Shown here one piece after another: positions 8,714-17,766 of a stretch of 64,000 nucleotides of DNA. Numbering within the stretch: position 1 is the stretch's first letter; each line of letters starts with the position of its first letter. This DNA is from Wagnerdoeblera intermedia (GTDB lineage Bacteria > Pseudomonadota > Alphaproteobacteria > Rhodobacterales > Rhodobacteraceae). Where the stretch lies: the NCBI RefSeq assembly GCF_042647465.1, contig NZ_JBHRVN010000008.1; one strand, 5' to 3'. The notes below the pieces were generated by a model, which saw nothing but the letters and a program-made list of their open reading frames with translations, was not told where the DNA came from and searched no databases. The position numbers were made by a program, and so were the translations under genes.

Positions 8714-10228
8714 TCAGGTCCGGAAGCTGTCTTCGAATTCTTTGCGCAGAAGGTTTTTCTGCACTTTGCCCATGGTGTTGCGCGGCAGATCATCCACCAC
8801 GACATAGCGCTTGGGCTGTTTGAACCGCGCAAGGCCTGCAGCCACGGCGGCCTGTACGGCATCGAGATCCGGGGCCTGATCTTTGCTGCGCACAAGGACC
8901 GCCACCACGCCCTCACCGAAATCCGGATGGGGCACACCAACGACAGCGCTTTCCACAACTCCGGGCTGCTCATCCAGGATCAGCTCAATCTCTTTGGGAT
9001 AGATGTTATACCCCCCGGAGATAATGAGATCTTTCTGCCGTCCGACGATGGTCACATAACCATCCTGGTCCAGAACCCCGATGTCTCCGGTGATGAAAAA
9101 GCCATCCGCCCGCAGCTCTTCGGCGGTCTTCTCGGGCATGTTCCAATAGCCTTTGAAGACATTGGGCCCGCGCACTTCAATCATGCCAGGCTCGCCCTGG
9201 GCCATGGTTTCGCCGGTCTGGGGGTCGGTGATTTTGACCTCAATCCCCGGCAGGGCGGGGCCAACGGTTCCGGCCCGGCGCTCACCGTCATAGGGGTTTG
9301 AGGTGGTCATATTGGTCTCAGTCATCCCATAGCGTTCAAGGATGCGGTGGCCGGTGCGATCCTCAAAGGCGATATGGGTCTCCGCCAGCAGCGGGGCCGA
9401 GCCGGAGGTGAAAAGCCGCATGTGGGCGGTGAGATCGCGGGTAAAGCCCGGCTCGCCAAGAAGGCGGGTGTAAAAGGTCGGGACCCCCATCATCGTGGTC
9501 GCCTTCGGCAGCCATTTCAGCGCCTCATCCGCGCGGAAGCCCGGCAGGAAGATCATCCGCCCCCCCGAGAGCAGCGAGACGTTCGAGGCCACGAAAAGCC
9601 CGTGGGTGTGAAAGATCGGCAGCATGTGAAGCAGGGTGTCATCTGCCGTAAAGCGCCAGGCCTCAACCAGAACCTTCGCGTTTTCCAAAAGGTTACGCTG
9701 GCTCAGCATCGCACCCTTAGAGCGCCCGGTGGTGCCTGAGGTATAAAGGATCGCGGCCAGATCCTCCGCGCCGCGCGCGACCGGAGCAAAGCCCTCCGCC
9801 GCGCTGTCAGCCCGTGCGGATAGCGTGCCTTTTCCGTCCCCCCCCAGGGTTTCAAACAGCGCCCCCGCGCCCGACGCCACCTCACGCAGCGCGGCCTCTT
9901 TCGAGGGGTCGCCCACCAGAAGGGCCGCGCCGGAATCCGTGACGAAATAGGTCACCTCAGCCGCCGTATAGGCCGTGTTCAAAGGCAAAAACACCACGCC
10001 CGCGGCAAGGCTTGCCGCATAAAGCGCCAGAGCCTCACCCGATTTCGTCACCTGAACGGCCATGCGGTCGCCGGGCTTCAGCCCCAGATCGCTCAGCACG
10101 CGGGCATATTTCTGCGCGCGGGTCACAAAGCTGCGGCCGGAAATTTCGCTCTCATCTTCCAGGATCAGCAGCGGCGCGTCACGGTTGGCATGGGGCGCGA
10201 TCAGCGCGTCAAAAAGCGGATTGGTCAT
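8714..10228 (-). CDS. matB: Malonyl-CoA synthetase
   Basis: A 504-residue ANL-superfamily acyl-CoA synthetase that makes malonyl-CoA from malonate, CoA and ATP in the cytoplasm. The adenylate-forming P-loop is ILYTSGTTGRSKGA near residue 160. The MatB-typical stretch LLHMLPIFHTHGLFVASNVSLLSGGRMIFL follows. The hinge region has GRQKDLIISGGYNIYPKEIE, and the C-terminal catalytic lysine is in LPRNTMGKVQKNLLRKEF. Length matches characterised MatB proteins. It overlaps the stop of matA as ATGA and is the last gene of matP-Q-M-A-B. The product of MatB is the substrate of MatA, so malonate is channelled to acetyl-CoA. Confidence 0.93.
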   Translation of the reverse strand: MTNPLFDALIAPHANRDAPLLILEDESEISGRSFVTRAQKYARVLSDLGLKPGDRMAVQVTKSGEALALYAASLAAGVVFLPLNTAYTAAEVTYFVTDSGAALLVGDPSKEAALREVASGAGALFETLGGDGKGTLSARADSAAEGFAPVARGAEDLAAILYTSGTTGRSKGAMLSQRNLLENAKVLVEAWRFTADDTLLHMLPIFHTHGLFVASNVSLLSGGRMIFLPGFRADEALKWLPKATTMMGVPTFYTRLLGEPGFTRDLTAHMRLFTSGSAPLLAETHIAFEDRTGHRILERYGMTETNMTTSNPYDGERRAGTVGPALPGIEVKITDPQTGETMAQGEPGMIEVRGPNVFKGYWNMPEKTAEELRADGFFITGDIGVLDQDGYVTIVGRQKDLIISGGYNIYPKEIELILDEQPGVVESAVVGVPHPDFGEGVVAVLVRSKDQAPDLDAVQAAVAAGLARFKQPKRYVVVDDLPRNTMGKVQKNLLRKEFEDSFRT

Positions 10229-11529
10229 TTCGTCTTTCCTGCTGCGGGGGCGGCCTGGCTGAGCGCCCTCACCTCTTTGGATGCCGCGATCACCTGATCG
10301 CTGACAAAAGCTTCATGATTGGTTTCGATCCGCGCCGGATCATAGAGATAGTTCACCATGGCCCCCGCAGACTGGCGCAGGCCATTGGGCGAGGTATCCG
10401 CTCCGGCATGGATTTTATGAACCTGGGCACCATTGCCCAGATGAAAGCGCGCCACCGGATCGGCGGGCTCGCCGCGGGCATTGCGCGCATTCAGAAGATA
10501 ATCCGCCGCAAGCCGGCGCAGATCAGCGGAGTGAGGCGCGAGGGCAGATGCCCCCTCCCGGCTGGCCGCGATGATCGCAGCCGCCGCCGGATCTTCGCTG
10601 GCGCTGAGATGCTTCATCAACCCGGGGATCGGGGACAGGGTGACAAAGGTCGTGATCCCGGGCAGTTCGTGATGAAGCTCCTCAACCACCTGTTTAATCA
10701 GTGAGTTTCCGAAGGAGATGCCGCGCAGCCCCTCCTGGCAGTTCGAGATTGAGTAAAAGACCGCCGTATCCGCCTCTGCCTCACTGATCGGGGCGCGGGC
10801 TTCGGCCAGAAGCTGCTGCACGGAATCCGGCACGCCAGGCGTCAGCGCCACTTCCACGAAAATCAGCGGCTCTTCCAGCATGGCGGGGTGGAAAAAGGCA
10901 AAGCAGCGCCGATCCGTAGGCAGCACGCGGCGCTGAAGATCTGACCAGTCATTGATGGCGTGAACCGCCTCATATTGAATGATCTTTTCAAGGATATTGG
11001 CGGGCGTATGCCAGTCGATCCGGCGCAGAACCAGAAAGCCGCGGTTGAACCAGGACCGGAAGAGATGGGTGAAATCCACATCCAGCGGACCCAGTTCAGG
11101 ATGATCCGGCAGGAGTTTCAAAAGCTCCAGCCGCATCTTCACCAGCTCAAAGGTGGCACCGGGTGCCTGGTTCAGACGGCGCAGAAACTCCTGGCGCGGC
11201 GGCTCGGCCGCGGTGGCCAGGGCCTGATAGCTGCGCCCCGAAGGGGCCTCAGCATAGGCCTGCGCCGCTTTGATGATAGAGGCCGGTTCCACATCCATGT
11301 CTTTCGCCATGGAGTGAAAGAAGGCCAGGCGCTCCTCAGGCCCGATCTCGCGGTAACGCGACAGAATTTCCGCCGCGATCCGCTTGCCCGAGACCTCACC
11401 CCGACCTGAAACCAGAGCCTGACAGAGCGCGGGAAGCCCCGCCTCTGTCGCGGCCTGCGAGCGGAAAGGGGTCCGTTCCAGAAGCCCCGCAACCATCTCG
11501 CTGAAGAAAGAAAACCGACCGGCCATCAT
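10225..11529 (-). CDS. matA: Malonyl-CoA decarboxylase
   Basis: A 434-residue decarboxylase converting malonyl-CoA to acetyl-CoA and CO2. Family segments are visible in order: an N-terminal helical domain (AAEILSRYREIGPEERLAFFHSMAKDMDVEP), HLFRSWFNRGFLVLRRIDWHTPANILEKIIQYEAVHAINDWSDLQRR, the GNAT-like catalytic part with FFHPAMLEEPLIFVEVAL, TFVTLSPIPGLMKHL and the histidine-containing ARFHLGNGAQVHKIH. Two adjacent ATG codons (11529, 11526) follow AGAAAGGG; the first is chosen. An upstream ATG at 11559, inside matM, has no ribosome binding site. It sits between the malonate transporter and matB. Confidence 0.93.
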   Translation of the reverse strand: MMAGRFSFFSEMVAGLLERTPFRSQAATEAGLPALCQALVSGRGEVSGKRIAAEILSRYREIGPEERLAFFHSMAKDMDVEPASIIKAAQAYAEAPSGRSYQALATAAEPPRQEFLRRLNQAPGATFELVKMRLELLKLLPDHPELGPLDVDFTHLFRSWFNRGFLVLRRIDWHTPANILEKIIQYEAVHAINDWSDLQRRVLPTDRRCFAFFHPAMLEEPLIFVEVALTPGVPDSVQQLLAEARAPISEAEADTAVFYSISNCQEGLRGISFGNSLIKQVVEELHHELPGITTFVTLSPIPGLMKHLSASEDPAAAAIIAASREGASALAPHSADLRRLAADYLLNARNARGEPADPVARFHLGNGAQVHKIHAGADTSPNGLRQSAGAMVNYLYDPARIETNHEAFVSDQVIAASKEVRALSQAAPAAGKTK

Positions 11530-11542
11530 TACGCCCTTTCTG

Positions 11543-12862
11543 TCACCTGATTGCTTCACCCATCACCAGATCCGGCAGACCGGTGGCGATCCAGGGGAAG
11601 AAGCACAGGATAACAATCGCAAGTACCATGCACATGACATAGGGCAGCGAGCCCAGCAGGATCGTGCGTAGAGAAATCTGCGGCGCGATCGAGTTGATCA
11701 CAAAGAGGTTCAGCCCGACCGGCGGCGTAATCAGCCCGATCTCAAGGTTGATCGTCAGGATGACGGCGAACCAATAGGGGTCAAAATCCGCCGTCTGCAG
11801 GATCGGCAGCAGGACCGGGGCCGTCATCAGGATCACCGCGACCGGGGGCAGGAAGAAACCGGCCACCAGAAGGAAGATATTGACGATGAGCATCAGAACC
11901 CAGCGGTTCACCTCAAGTCCCGCGATCCATTCCGCGAGCGCCTGAGTGATGAAAAGCGAGGACATCATATAGGCAAAGACACCTGCGGCGGCCATGATGA
12001 AGAGGATCATGATGCTTTCGCGGGTGCTGTCGCGCAACACGCCCCAGATCGCGCGCGGCTGCCACATTTTATAGATGACCACGGCCATCACCAGACAGGC
12101 CACGGCCCCGACGGCAGCGGTTTCTGAGGTCGTGGCGATGCCGCCGTACATGGCGTAGAGCACCAGAACGACCACGACGAGGAAGGGAATGACCCGGGGC
12201 AGGATCTCAAGCCGTTCCTTAAGGCTGTAGCTGCGGCCGGTGAAAATATGCGCCCCGCCCGCGCGCCAGGTCGCAAAAATCGACCAGGCCATGAAGATCA
12301 GCGCCAGCATGATCCCCGGCACCAGACCCGCAAGAAACAGCCGCCCGATCGAGGTCTCGGTCGCAATGCCATAAACGATCATCGTCACCGACGGCGGGAT
12401 CAGAATGCCCAGCGTGCCGCCCGCCGCGATGGAGCCTGCCGCCACCTCATCAGGATAGCCGCGCTTTTGCATCTCGGGGATGCCCATCTTGCCGATGGCC
12501 GCACAGGTCGCAGGCGAAGACCCCGACATGGAGGCGAAAAGCGCACAGGCCCCGATGTTGGAGACCACGAGACCACCCGGAACCCGGGTCAGCCAGCGCT
12601 CAATCGCCTCAAAGATATCCGCCCCCGCCCGGGTCGAGGCAATGGCCGCGCCCATGACGATAAACATCGGGATCGAGAGAATGGTAAAAGAGTTCAGATC
12701 GCCGAAGAAGATCTCAGGGATCATCTCAAGCGAGCGCGGGCCGTCGAAAATCAGCAGAAACGCGGCCGCAACGACCAGCAGGCCGACCCCGATCGAGATG
12801 CCGGAGAAGAGCACCGCAATGGTCGCAACAGCCACCAGCAGGCCAAGGGTTAAAGGATCCAT
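11543..12862 (-). CDS. matM: TRAP transporter large permease for malonate (DctM type)
   Basis: A 439-residue DctM subunit with about 12 hydrophobic segments. The family motifs are PMFIVMGAAIASTRAGADIFEAIERWL, LFASMSGSSPATCAAIGKMGIPEM, AAGGTLGILIPPSVTMIVYGIATE and LEIGLITPPVGLNLFVINSIAP. It is the sodium-coupled transport subunit and needs matQ and matP. The start overlaps the matQ stop. Malonate specificity is inferred from the unbroken order P-Q-M-A-B, the same as the mat operon of rhizobia. Confidence 0.9.
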   Translation of the reverse strand: MDPLTLGLLVAVATIAVLFSGISIGVGLLVVAAAFLLIFDGPRSLEMIPEIFFGDLNSFTILSIPMFIVMGAAIASTRAGADIFEAIERWLTRVPGGLVVSNIGACALFASMSGSSPATCAAIGKMGIPEMQKRGYPDEVAAGSIAAGGTLGILIPPSVTMIVYGIATETSIGRLFLAGLVPGIMLALIFMAWSIFATWRAGGAHIFTGRSYSLKERLEILPRVIPFLVVVVLVLYAMYGGIATTSETAAVGAVACLVMAVVIYKMWQPRAIWGVLRDSTRESIMILFIMAAAGVFAYMMSSLFITQALAEWIAGLEVNRWVLMLIVNIFLLVAGFFLPPVAVILMTAPVLLPILQTADFDPYWFAVILTINLEIGLITPPVGLNLFVINSIAPQISLRTILLGSLPYVMCMVLAIVILCFFPWIATGLPDLVMGEAIR

Positions 12863-13413
12863 TATTTCCCCTCCAGCCAGAAGGGGCGCTCATAGCCGCG
12901 CAGCTGGCCCCAAAGATCTGCAATCAGTTGCAGCAGCAAAAGCCCGAAGCCCAAAGGCATCGCCGTCCAGACAAACCAGATCCGGGGCGCCCAGACGGTG
13001 GGGCTTTTCCAGTTCCTCTTCCAGGCCTGATGCAGATACTCCCATGAGTACCAGGCGATCATCGCCACCACGACGATCGAGACAATCAGGATCAGCACCA
13101 TCCAGATCAGCCGCAGTTTCGGCCCCATGGCCAGCGGAATCAGATCGACATTCACATGCCCCCGCAGCATCTGCACATAGGGCAGGCCGACGCAAATCGC
13201 CCCAATCGTCAGATAAATGACCGTTTCGGTCTGCCAGATCGTCGACTGCCCCAGAAAAGAGCGCACAATGATCATATGGCAGGTGACCAGCAGCGCTGCG
13301 ATCAGCAGACCTGCAGCCGCCACGCCGCAGAGCCGCGAAATACTGTGTACCACCCGGATAAAGGCATCGCCTTCCCGCGGCCCGCTGACCGCCCCCGGAA
13401 GTGTTCCGGACAT
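12862..13413 (-). CDS. matQ: TRAP transporter small permease for malonate (DctQ type)
   Basis: A 183-residue four-helix membrane protein of the DctQ family. The conserved centre reads WQTETVIYLTIGAICVGLPYVQMLRGHVNVDLI (residues about 60-92), and a last helix ends near residue 170. It sits one base from matM and 65 bases downstream of matP. It pairs with MatM to form the membrane part of the tripartite transporter. Confidence 0.88.
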   Translation of the reverse strand: MSGTLPGAVSGPREGDAFIRVVHSISRLCGVAAAGLLIAALLVTCHMIIVRSFLGQSTIWQTETVIYLTIGAICVGLPYVQMLRGHVNVDLIPLAMGPKLRLIWMVLILIVSIVVVAMIAWYSWEYLHQAWKRNWKSPTVWAPRIWFVWTAMPLGFGLLLLQLIADLWGQLRGYERPFWLEGK

Positions 13414-13478
13414 ATTTTCCCCCTTCCCACATCACTGCCCGACCTCCTCAAGCCGGGCAGCAATGCCATCAGACTTTT

Positions 13479-14465
13479 TTATTCAACCGAGGTCGCCAGA
13501 TCGAGCCAGCGCTGTCCGTCCGGCACCTCATCGGCGAATTTCTTAAACGAGCTTTCCTGGGCCACAGCCTTCCAGGCCTCGATGTCCTCTTCGGTCATGG
13601 TGGCGATTTTCACGCCCGCTTTCTGAAAGACCTCGACCGAGGCCGCGTCATCGGCCTGAGCCTGCTCAAAATACCAGGCTTCGGCTTTGGCAGAGGCGTC
13701 GGTCAGCGCCTTTTGCTGCTCAGGGGTCAGACCGTCGAAGGTGGTCTTATTGATGACCACGGGCTGATACATGAACCACAGCGCATTTTCCGCAGCCGGG
13801 GTATAGCAGTCCACGATCTCATAAAGCCGGAAGGACACGAAGCTCGAGGACGAGGTGTTCAGCGCCTGCAGAATTTTCGACTGCATGGCATTGTAGTTCT
13901 CTGAGCTGGGCATCGAGGCGATCGAGGCACCGGCATGGGCCAGCATTTCCTCAAAGCCCTTGCCCGCTGCGCGCACGGTTTTGCCCTTCACATGCTCGGG
14001 ACGCGTGACGCAGTCACCGACCGAGGCAAAACCACCGGCCAGATAGCCGCGCACCAGGGTTTTGACGTCCTCTTCATTCAGAACCTTTTCCAGCTCTTCC
14101 ATGAAGGGGGATTCATTGACCCGCTTGGCATGGGCGTGGCTTTTGATCAGCCCCGGAAAGAGCGTCAGGTTATAAACCGGTTGCTGGCCGCCCGCATAAG
14201 ACAGCGGGAAGAGCGTCATATCCAGCTGGCCGCGGGTCAGCGGGATATATTGATCGTTGGCCTTAAAGAGCGAGCTGGCCGGGAAAATTTTGATCGACAG
14301 ATCGACATTGGCGGCAGCCACTTCCTCTGCGATCATTTCCGCAACCTTATGGCGGACGTCCCCGGTTGCAAACTGATGGGACAGGCGCAGTTCCTTGGCA
14401 AAGGCCGGCGTCAGCGCCGTAACCCCCAAAATGCCCGCAAGCGCCAGATGTTTCCAAGCTTTCAT
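13479..14465 (-). CDS. matP: TRAP transporter malonate-binding protein (DctP type)
   Basis: A 328-residue periplasmic binding protein. The Sec signal peptide is MKAWKHLALAGILGVTALTPAFA, with cleavage after the AFA. The mature part starts KELRLSHQF and shows DctP family sequence, including IKIFPASSLFKANDQYIPLTRGQLDM and the conserved ligand-arginine region VKGKTVRAAGKGFEEMLAHAGAS. ATG at 14465 follows GGAGGAGATGAG, a strong ribosome binding site. As first gene of matPQMAB it is read from the promoter facing matR. Confidence 0.92.
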   Translation of the reverse strand: MKAWKHLALAGILGVTALTPAFAKELRLSHQFATGDVRHKVAEMIAEEVAAANVDLSIKIFPASSLFKANDQYIPLTRGQLDMTLFPLSYAGGQQPVYNLTLFPGLIKSHAHAKRVNESPFMEELEKVLNEEDVKTLVRGYLAGGFASVGDCVTRPEHVKGKTVRAAGKGFEEMLAHAGASIASMPSSENYNAMQSKILQALNTSSSSFVSFRLYEIVDCYTPAAENALWFMYQPVVINKTTFDGLTPEQQKALTDASAKAEAWYFEQAQADDAASVEVFQKAGVKIATMTEEDIEAWKAVAQESSFKKFADEVPDGQRWLDLATSVE

Positions 14466-14558
14466 CTCATCTCCTCCCTGAAATCTGAAACGACGGCAGG
14501 CCTCCACTCCTCCCGATCGCGGTCAGCCTGCGTCACGCTGGACCAGCGGTCAATCGTT

Positions 14559-14568
14559 TTGTATACAA
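14559..14568. promoter_or_regulatory. Palindromic operator between matP and matR
   Basis: A perfect 10-base palindrome, TTGTATACAA, in the 136-base divergent intergenic region, about 34 bases from the matR start and 94 from the matP start. FCD-type GntR proteins bind TNGTNNNACNA-like palindromes. From memory, the rhizobial MatR site has TCTTGTA/TACACGA half-sites, which this resembles on the minus strand (TCTTGTATACAA). It would allow one regulator to control both directions. Confidence 0.7.
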
Positions 14569-14601
14569 GAGCGACATTTCTGGATGCACGAGTGAGGCGC
14601 G

Positions 14602-15255
14602 ATGAGACCCGCAGAGCAGATCCGTGACGCGCTGATTGAAAGGATCATCACCGGTGCCATCAAAGATGGTGAGCGCCTGGATGAGCAGCGCCTCGCAGAG
14701 CAGTTCGGCGTCTCAAGAACCCCTCTGCGTGAGGCCTTGCAGATGCTCTCCGGCTCGGGGCTGGTGCGCCATGAACTCAGGCGCGGCACCTTTGTGCATT
14801 TTCCCAGTCTCGATGAAGTGCTTGAGATGTTTCAGGTCATGGCAGAGGTTGAGGCGATCTGCGGCCGCTACGCCGCCCGCCGCATCTCTGCTCCCGCGCT
14901 GGACGATCTGGCCAGGGCGCTGGATCTCTGCCGGGAGGCCGCTGCCAGATCGGATAAGGCCGCCTATTACGCCGCAAACCATCAGTTTCACGATCTGATC
15001 TATGAAGCCTCCGGCAATGGCTTTCTTGCTGCCGAAGCCGCGCGGCTGCACAGCCGCCTGCAACCCTTCCGCCTGCGTCAGCTGGAGGTGCGCCACAGGC
15101 TCTCGCAATCCCTCGCCGAGCATGAGGCCATCTGGGAAGCTCTGGCCCGGGGCGACAGCGAGCTGGCCGGGCGGTGCCTTTTTGATCACGTCGCCATTCA
15201 GGGCGAGCGGTTCAACGACCTTGTGGCGAACTACCGCCGGATCGCAGGCCGCTGA
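14602..15255 (+). CDS. matR: GntR/FCD regulator of malonate genes
   Basis: A 217-residue regulator. The winged helix-turn-helix is at residues 5-65 (IRDALIERIITGAIKDGERL, then the recognition helix in LAEQFGVSRTPLREALQMLSGSGLV). The all-helical FCD effector domain follows, with the metal-binding residues expected in FHDLIYEASGNGFL and the late histidines HEAIWEAL and LFDHV. It is transcribed divergently from matPQMAB with a perfect palindrome between them. By analogy with rhizobia it senses malonate or a related metabolite. Confidence 0.85.
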   Translation: MRPAEQIRDALIERIITGAIKDGERLDEQRLAEQFGVSRTPLREALQMLSGSGLVRHELRRGTFVHFPSLDEVLEMFQVMAEVEAICGRYAARRISAPALDDLARALDLCREAAARSDKAAYYAANHQFHDLIYEASGNGFLAAEAARLHSRLQPFRLRQLEVRHRLSQSLAEHEAIWEALARGDSELAGRCLFDHVAIQGERFNDLVANYRRIAGR

Positions 15256-15366
15256 GCGCCCCCGCAGTCAAGGGTCATCCGTCCATCTGAACACCTGTCG
15301 CTTTTGCCGTTCCGCTTTGACCCTCTTCGGCGGCCAGGGCCCGCCGGCATTGGGGTGGACGCGACT

Positions 15367-15400
15367 GGCCGTCATGCGTTAAATCCTCAGCCTGACGGCC
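15367..15400. repeat. Inverted repeat upstream of the orphan gene
   Basis: An 8-bp inverted repeat GGCCGTCA / TGACGGCC with an 18-base loop, located 31 bases before the start at 15431. It could be a matR terminator remnant or an operator; there is no U-tract. Confidence 0.4.
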
Positions 15401-15430
15401 GGACACCCGGCCTGCGAGAAGGATTTGCGC

Positions 15431-16033
15431 ATGTTGTGGGATGTCCGTGCCCTGATGAAGCCCGTGCTCAGCGTCGTGGACATGATCCCCGATGTGCACC
15501 GCACGCCGGCGGCCGCCCTGCTGCGCCGGACCGTGCTTGAAGGTCGTCCGCTGAATGTGCGCCTGAGCCCCGAGGATAAGGACCTCGCTTTTCATGAAGC
15601 CACGGTCAATCTGACCTCGCCGATCGGCGCGCGGCTGCTGCTGGGTCTTTACAAAGGCGGCCATCTGAAGCTGAAAAAGCCCCCCCGCAAGAGCCTGCCG
15701 ACCCTTGAGGCCTATGCCGCCACAGAGCCTGAGTTCCGCGCGAAAGTGACCGCTCTGCTTGAAGCCGAAGACGCCCGCCGCGCAAGGCTGAGCGAGATCA
15801 TGGCCGACCCGGCCAGCGCCCGCCCCGATGAGCTGACCCCCGGGCTGATCGACCGCGTCCTCAGCCGCGCCTTCGGCCACCATGCCTCCTCCGAGATGGA
15901 GATCGCGGGCCTGCTCTGCCACCGCGACATCCTCGCCGATCCGGAGGCTGCCGACCCGTCCGGCCGCCAGGAACCCCGGGTGATCTGCTGGTGGACAGAC
16001 GCCGAAGGCAACCGCCAGGGCGACCGCCCCTGA
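15431..16033 (+). CDS. Hypothetical protein, 200 residues
   Basis: I do not recognise this protein. It is soluble and has no signal peptide or membrane segment. The middle is basic (LYKGGHLKLKKPPRKSLPT, residues about 73-91). A charged helical stretch follows (AATEPEFRAKVTALLEAEDARRARLSEIMAD), and the C-terminus is acidic. ATG at 15431 is chosen because AGAAGGA stands seven bases upstream; an in-frame TTG six bases earlier is less likely. It is a single gene after matR, and a stem-loop terminator follows. The antisense frame over the same bases lacks any family features. Confidence 0.6.
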   Translation: MLWDVRALMKPVLSVVDMIPDVHRTPAAALLRRTVLEGRPLNVRLSPEDKDLAFHEATVNLTSPIGARLLLGLYKGGHLKLKKPPRKSLPTLEAYAATEPEFRAKVTALLEAEDARRARLSEIMADPASARPDELTPGLIDRVLSRAFGHHASSEMEIAGLLCHRDILADPEAADPSGRQEPRVICWWTDAEGNRQGDRP

Positions 16034-16064
16034 CCTGGGCCGGGGCATCCGGCCAGGCCTTTTC
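16034..16064 (+). terminator. Rho-independent terminator candidate
   Basis: The left arm CCTGGGCCGG and right arm CCGGCCAGG pair with a one-base bulge around a five-base loop. CCTTTTC follows directly. The structure begins at the stop codon of the orphan gene. Confidence 0.55.
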
Positions 16065-16192
16065 TGCCCGCGGGTTACCCGGCTTAATCTCTCAGGGCTG
16101 AATGGCCGCCTGACACGGGACGCCCCCCCAGACAACAGATCGTTCCTGGGGAGGGGAAACCGTCCGACACAGAGAAGTCACTCCGAAGCCTT

Positions 16193-17386
16193 TTAAAGAT
16201 CTGCCGCCGCCCTTAAAGCTTCCGTTATCTGCGATGCCGTAAGGCTTGCTTTATAGTTGCGCGCGAAAAGATCACGGCACCGCGCGGAGAGCCCTCTGTC
16301 CTCACTGATCTGCACGAGCAGCGCCTCTGCCAGCGGGTGCAGTTCTGCGGGGTCACTCCGCTCGGCGACGACACCGACTCCCGCCTGTCGGATAAGGCCC
16401 GTAAGGTCATTGCCGGGATTGACGCAGGCAAGGACGGGCAGGCCGTTTTGCATATAGGTCAGAAACTTGCCGGGGATATTGTGGCTCTGGTGGCGCGGGT
16501 CGAGGATGACGAGACCGGCCGCGCAGTCTGCGCAGAGCGCCGGGATCTCATCGGGGGCAATCTCATCATGAAACAGCACATTTGAAAGCCCCCCGGCCCG
16601 TCCGCGCAAGCGGTCAGCCTCGCTGCCGCGGTCCAGAAAGAGAAAACCGACATCGCGCCGCGCTTCCATGGCCCGGGCCAGGTCAATCACCACATCCAGA
16701 CCCTGGGCGATCCCCATATTGCCCGCGTAAAGAAAGATCTTCCGCCCGGCCAGGGGGCTTTGCTGCAAGGCAACCGGATGCGGCGCAGAGGCCGCCGCCC
16801 CCAGCCAGTTTTGCAAAACCTCGGCTCTCGCCCGACCGGTCTGCCCGCGCAGAAGCGCCAGATTTCCGGGGCTTTGCACGCCAATGATGTCTGCGGCGCG
16901 ATACTGCGCCCGCGCCACCCCGCGCAGCAGGCGAAACGCCGGACCTTTGCGCGGCAAAATCCCAAGATCGGCTGCCCAATCGGGAAAGATGTCGCGCAGG
17001 ATCAGATAGGCCGGGCAGCCATTGCGTTTTTTCAGCCGCCGCACGAGAGGGCCGAAAAAGATCGAGGGCGAATACCAGATCACCGCGTCAAATGCCGCGC
17101 CCGCAAAGGGGCTGCGGGCCAGATTGCGGGCCATGGCCCAGGGCATGGCAGACTCTGCCAGAAGTCTGCGCAGGTGGCTGATGTCTTTGGTCCGCGGCGC
17201 CCTGAGCCGCAGGATCACGGCGCCATCGCTCTCCTCCTGATACCAGGGCATTTTCTGACCGGTCGCGGGCAGCAGAACCGTCACCTGATGCCCCTCAGCG
17301 ACCAGCGCCCGCGTCAGATCGCGGATCTGCACCGCACCGGAGCTGCGCAGCGGGGGATAGCAATCCGCGATCAGCGCAAGGCGCAT
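16193..17386 (-). CDS. GT4 glycosyltransferase, WbuB-like
   Basis: A 397-residue GT-B glycosyltransferase. The N-terminal acceptor domain starts MRLALIADCYPPLRSSGAVQIRDLTRALVAEGHQVTVLLP. The nucleotide-sugar domain begins near residue 205 (GRKIFLYAGNMGIAQGLDVVIDLARAME) and includes IPGKFLTYMQNGLPVLACVNPGNDLTGLIRQAGVGV. This pattern is that of WbuB-type transferases, which add N-acetyl-L-fucosamine in O-antigen or capsule assembly on the cytoplasmic face. ATG at 17386 has AAGGAG nine bases upstream. The upstream gene is a truncated UDP-sugar 2-epimerase, the same neighbour as in fnlABC-wbuB clusters, so the substrate assignment is inference from context. Confidence 0.82.
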   Translation of the reverse strand: MRLALIADCYPPLRSSGAVQIRDLTRALVAEGHQVTVLLPATGQKMPWYQEESDGAVILRLRAPRTKDISHLRRLLAESAMPWAMARNLARSPFAGAAFDAVIWYSPSIFFGPLVRRLKKRNGCPAYLILRDIFPDWAADLGILPRKGPAFRLLRGVARAQYRAADIIGVQSPGNLALLRGQTGRARAEVLQNWLGAAASAPHPVALQQSPLAGRKIFLYAGNMGIAQGLDVVIDLARAMEARRDVGFLFLDRGSEADRLRGRAGGLSNVLFHDEIAPDEIPALCADCAAGLVILDPRHQSHNIPGKFLTYMQNGLPVLACVNPGNDLTGLIRQAGVGVVAERSDPAELHPLAEALLVQISEDRGLSARCRDLFARNYKASLTASQITEALRAAADL

Positions 17387-17390
17387 GGCG

Positions 17391-17766
17391 CTACTCCTTT
17401 CGCCAGACAACCCGGTTCACATAGCCGGTATAGCTGTGCAGGATCCGCAGCACCTTCTCGCTGACATTTGGGACCCTATAATCGCAGACTTCGCGCAAAG
17501 TCCGGTGCGCGCCGCGCCCCTGTGTCTCCAGGATCGACAGAGCCTGGCGCATCCGATCGGCATCAAGGCCGGTCATCATGACGGCGCCCTCCTCCATACC
17601 CTCAGGCCGCTCATGGGCCTCGCGCAGATTGAGCGCGGGAAAGTTCAGGATCGCCGATTCCTCGGTGATGGTGCCGCTGTCTGAGAGGACCGCACGCGCC
17701 TCGGTCTGAAGTTTCACATAGTCATGAAAACCCAGTGGCTTCATCAACTGCACGAGGGGGTGAAAG
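17391..17766 (-). pseudogene. UDP-GlcNAc C2-epimerase (WbpI/FnlC-like), C-terminal remnant cut by IS110
   Basis: About 125 codons are homologous to the C-terminal third of non-hydrolysing UDP-GlcNAc/UDP-L-FucNAc 2-epimerases. Recognisable stretches are FHPLVQLMKPLGFHDYVKLQTEARAVLSDSGTITEESAILNFPALNLREAHERPEGME (the UDP-binding SDSG region) and the tail YTGYVNRVVWRKE. The frame continues upstream only into IS110 sequence, so the first two thirds (about 250 residues) are missing. They do not reappear beyond the IS island at 25614-25769. The gene is dead, and its loss probably removed the promoter of the glycosyltransferase downstream. Confidence 0.85.

Noticed and set aside
15275..16135. A 286-codon minus-strand frame over the orphan gene
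   Set aside because: It is Arg/Gly-rich without domain sequence or ribosome binding site; the plus-strand frame has both a ribosome binding site and a terminator.
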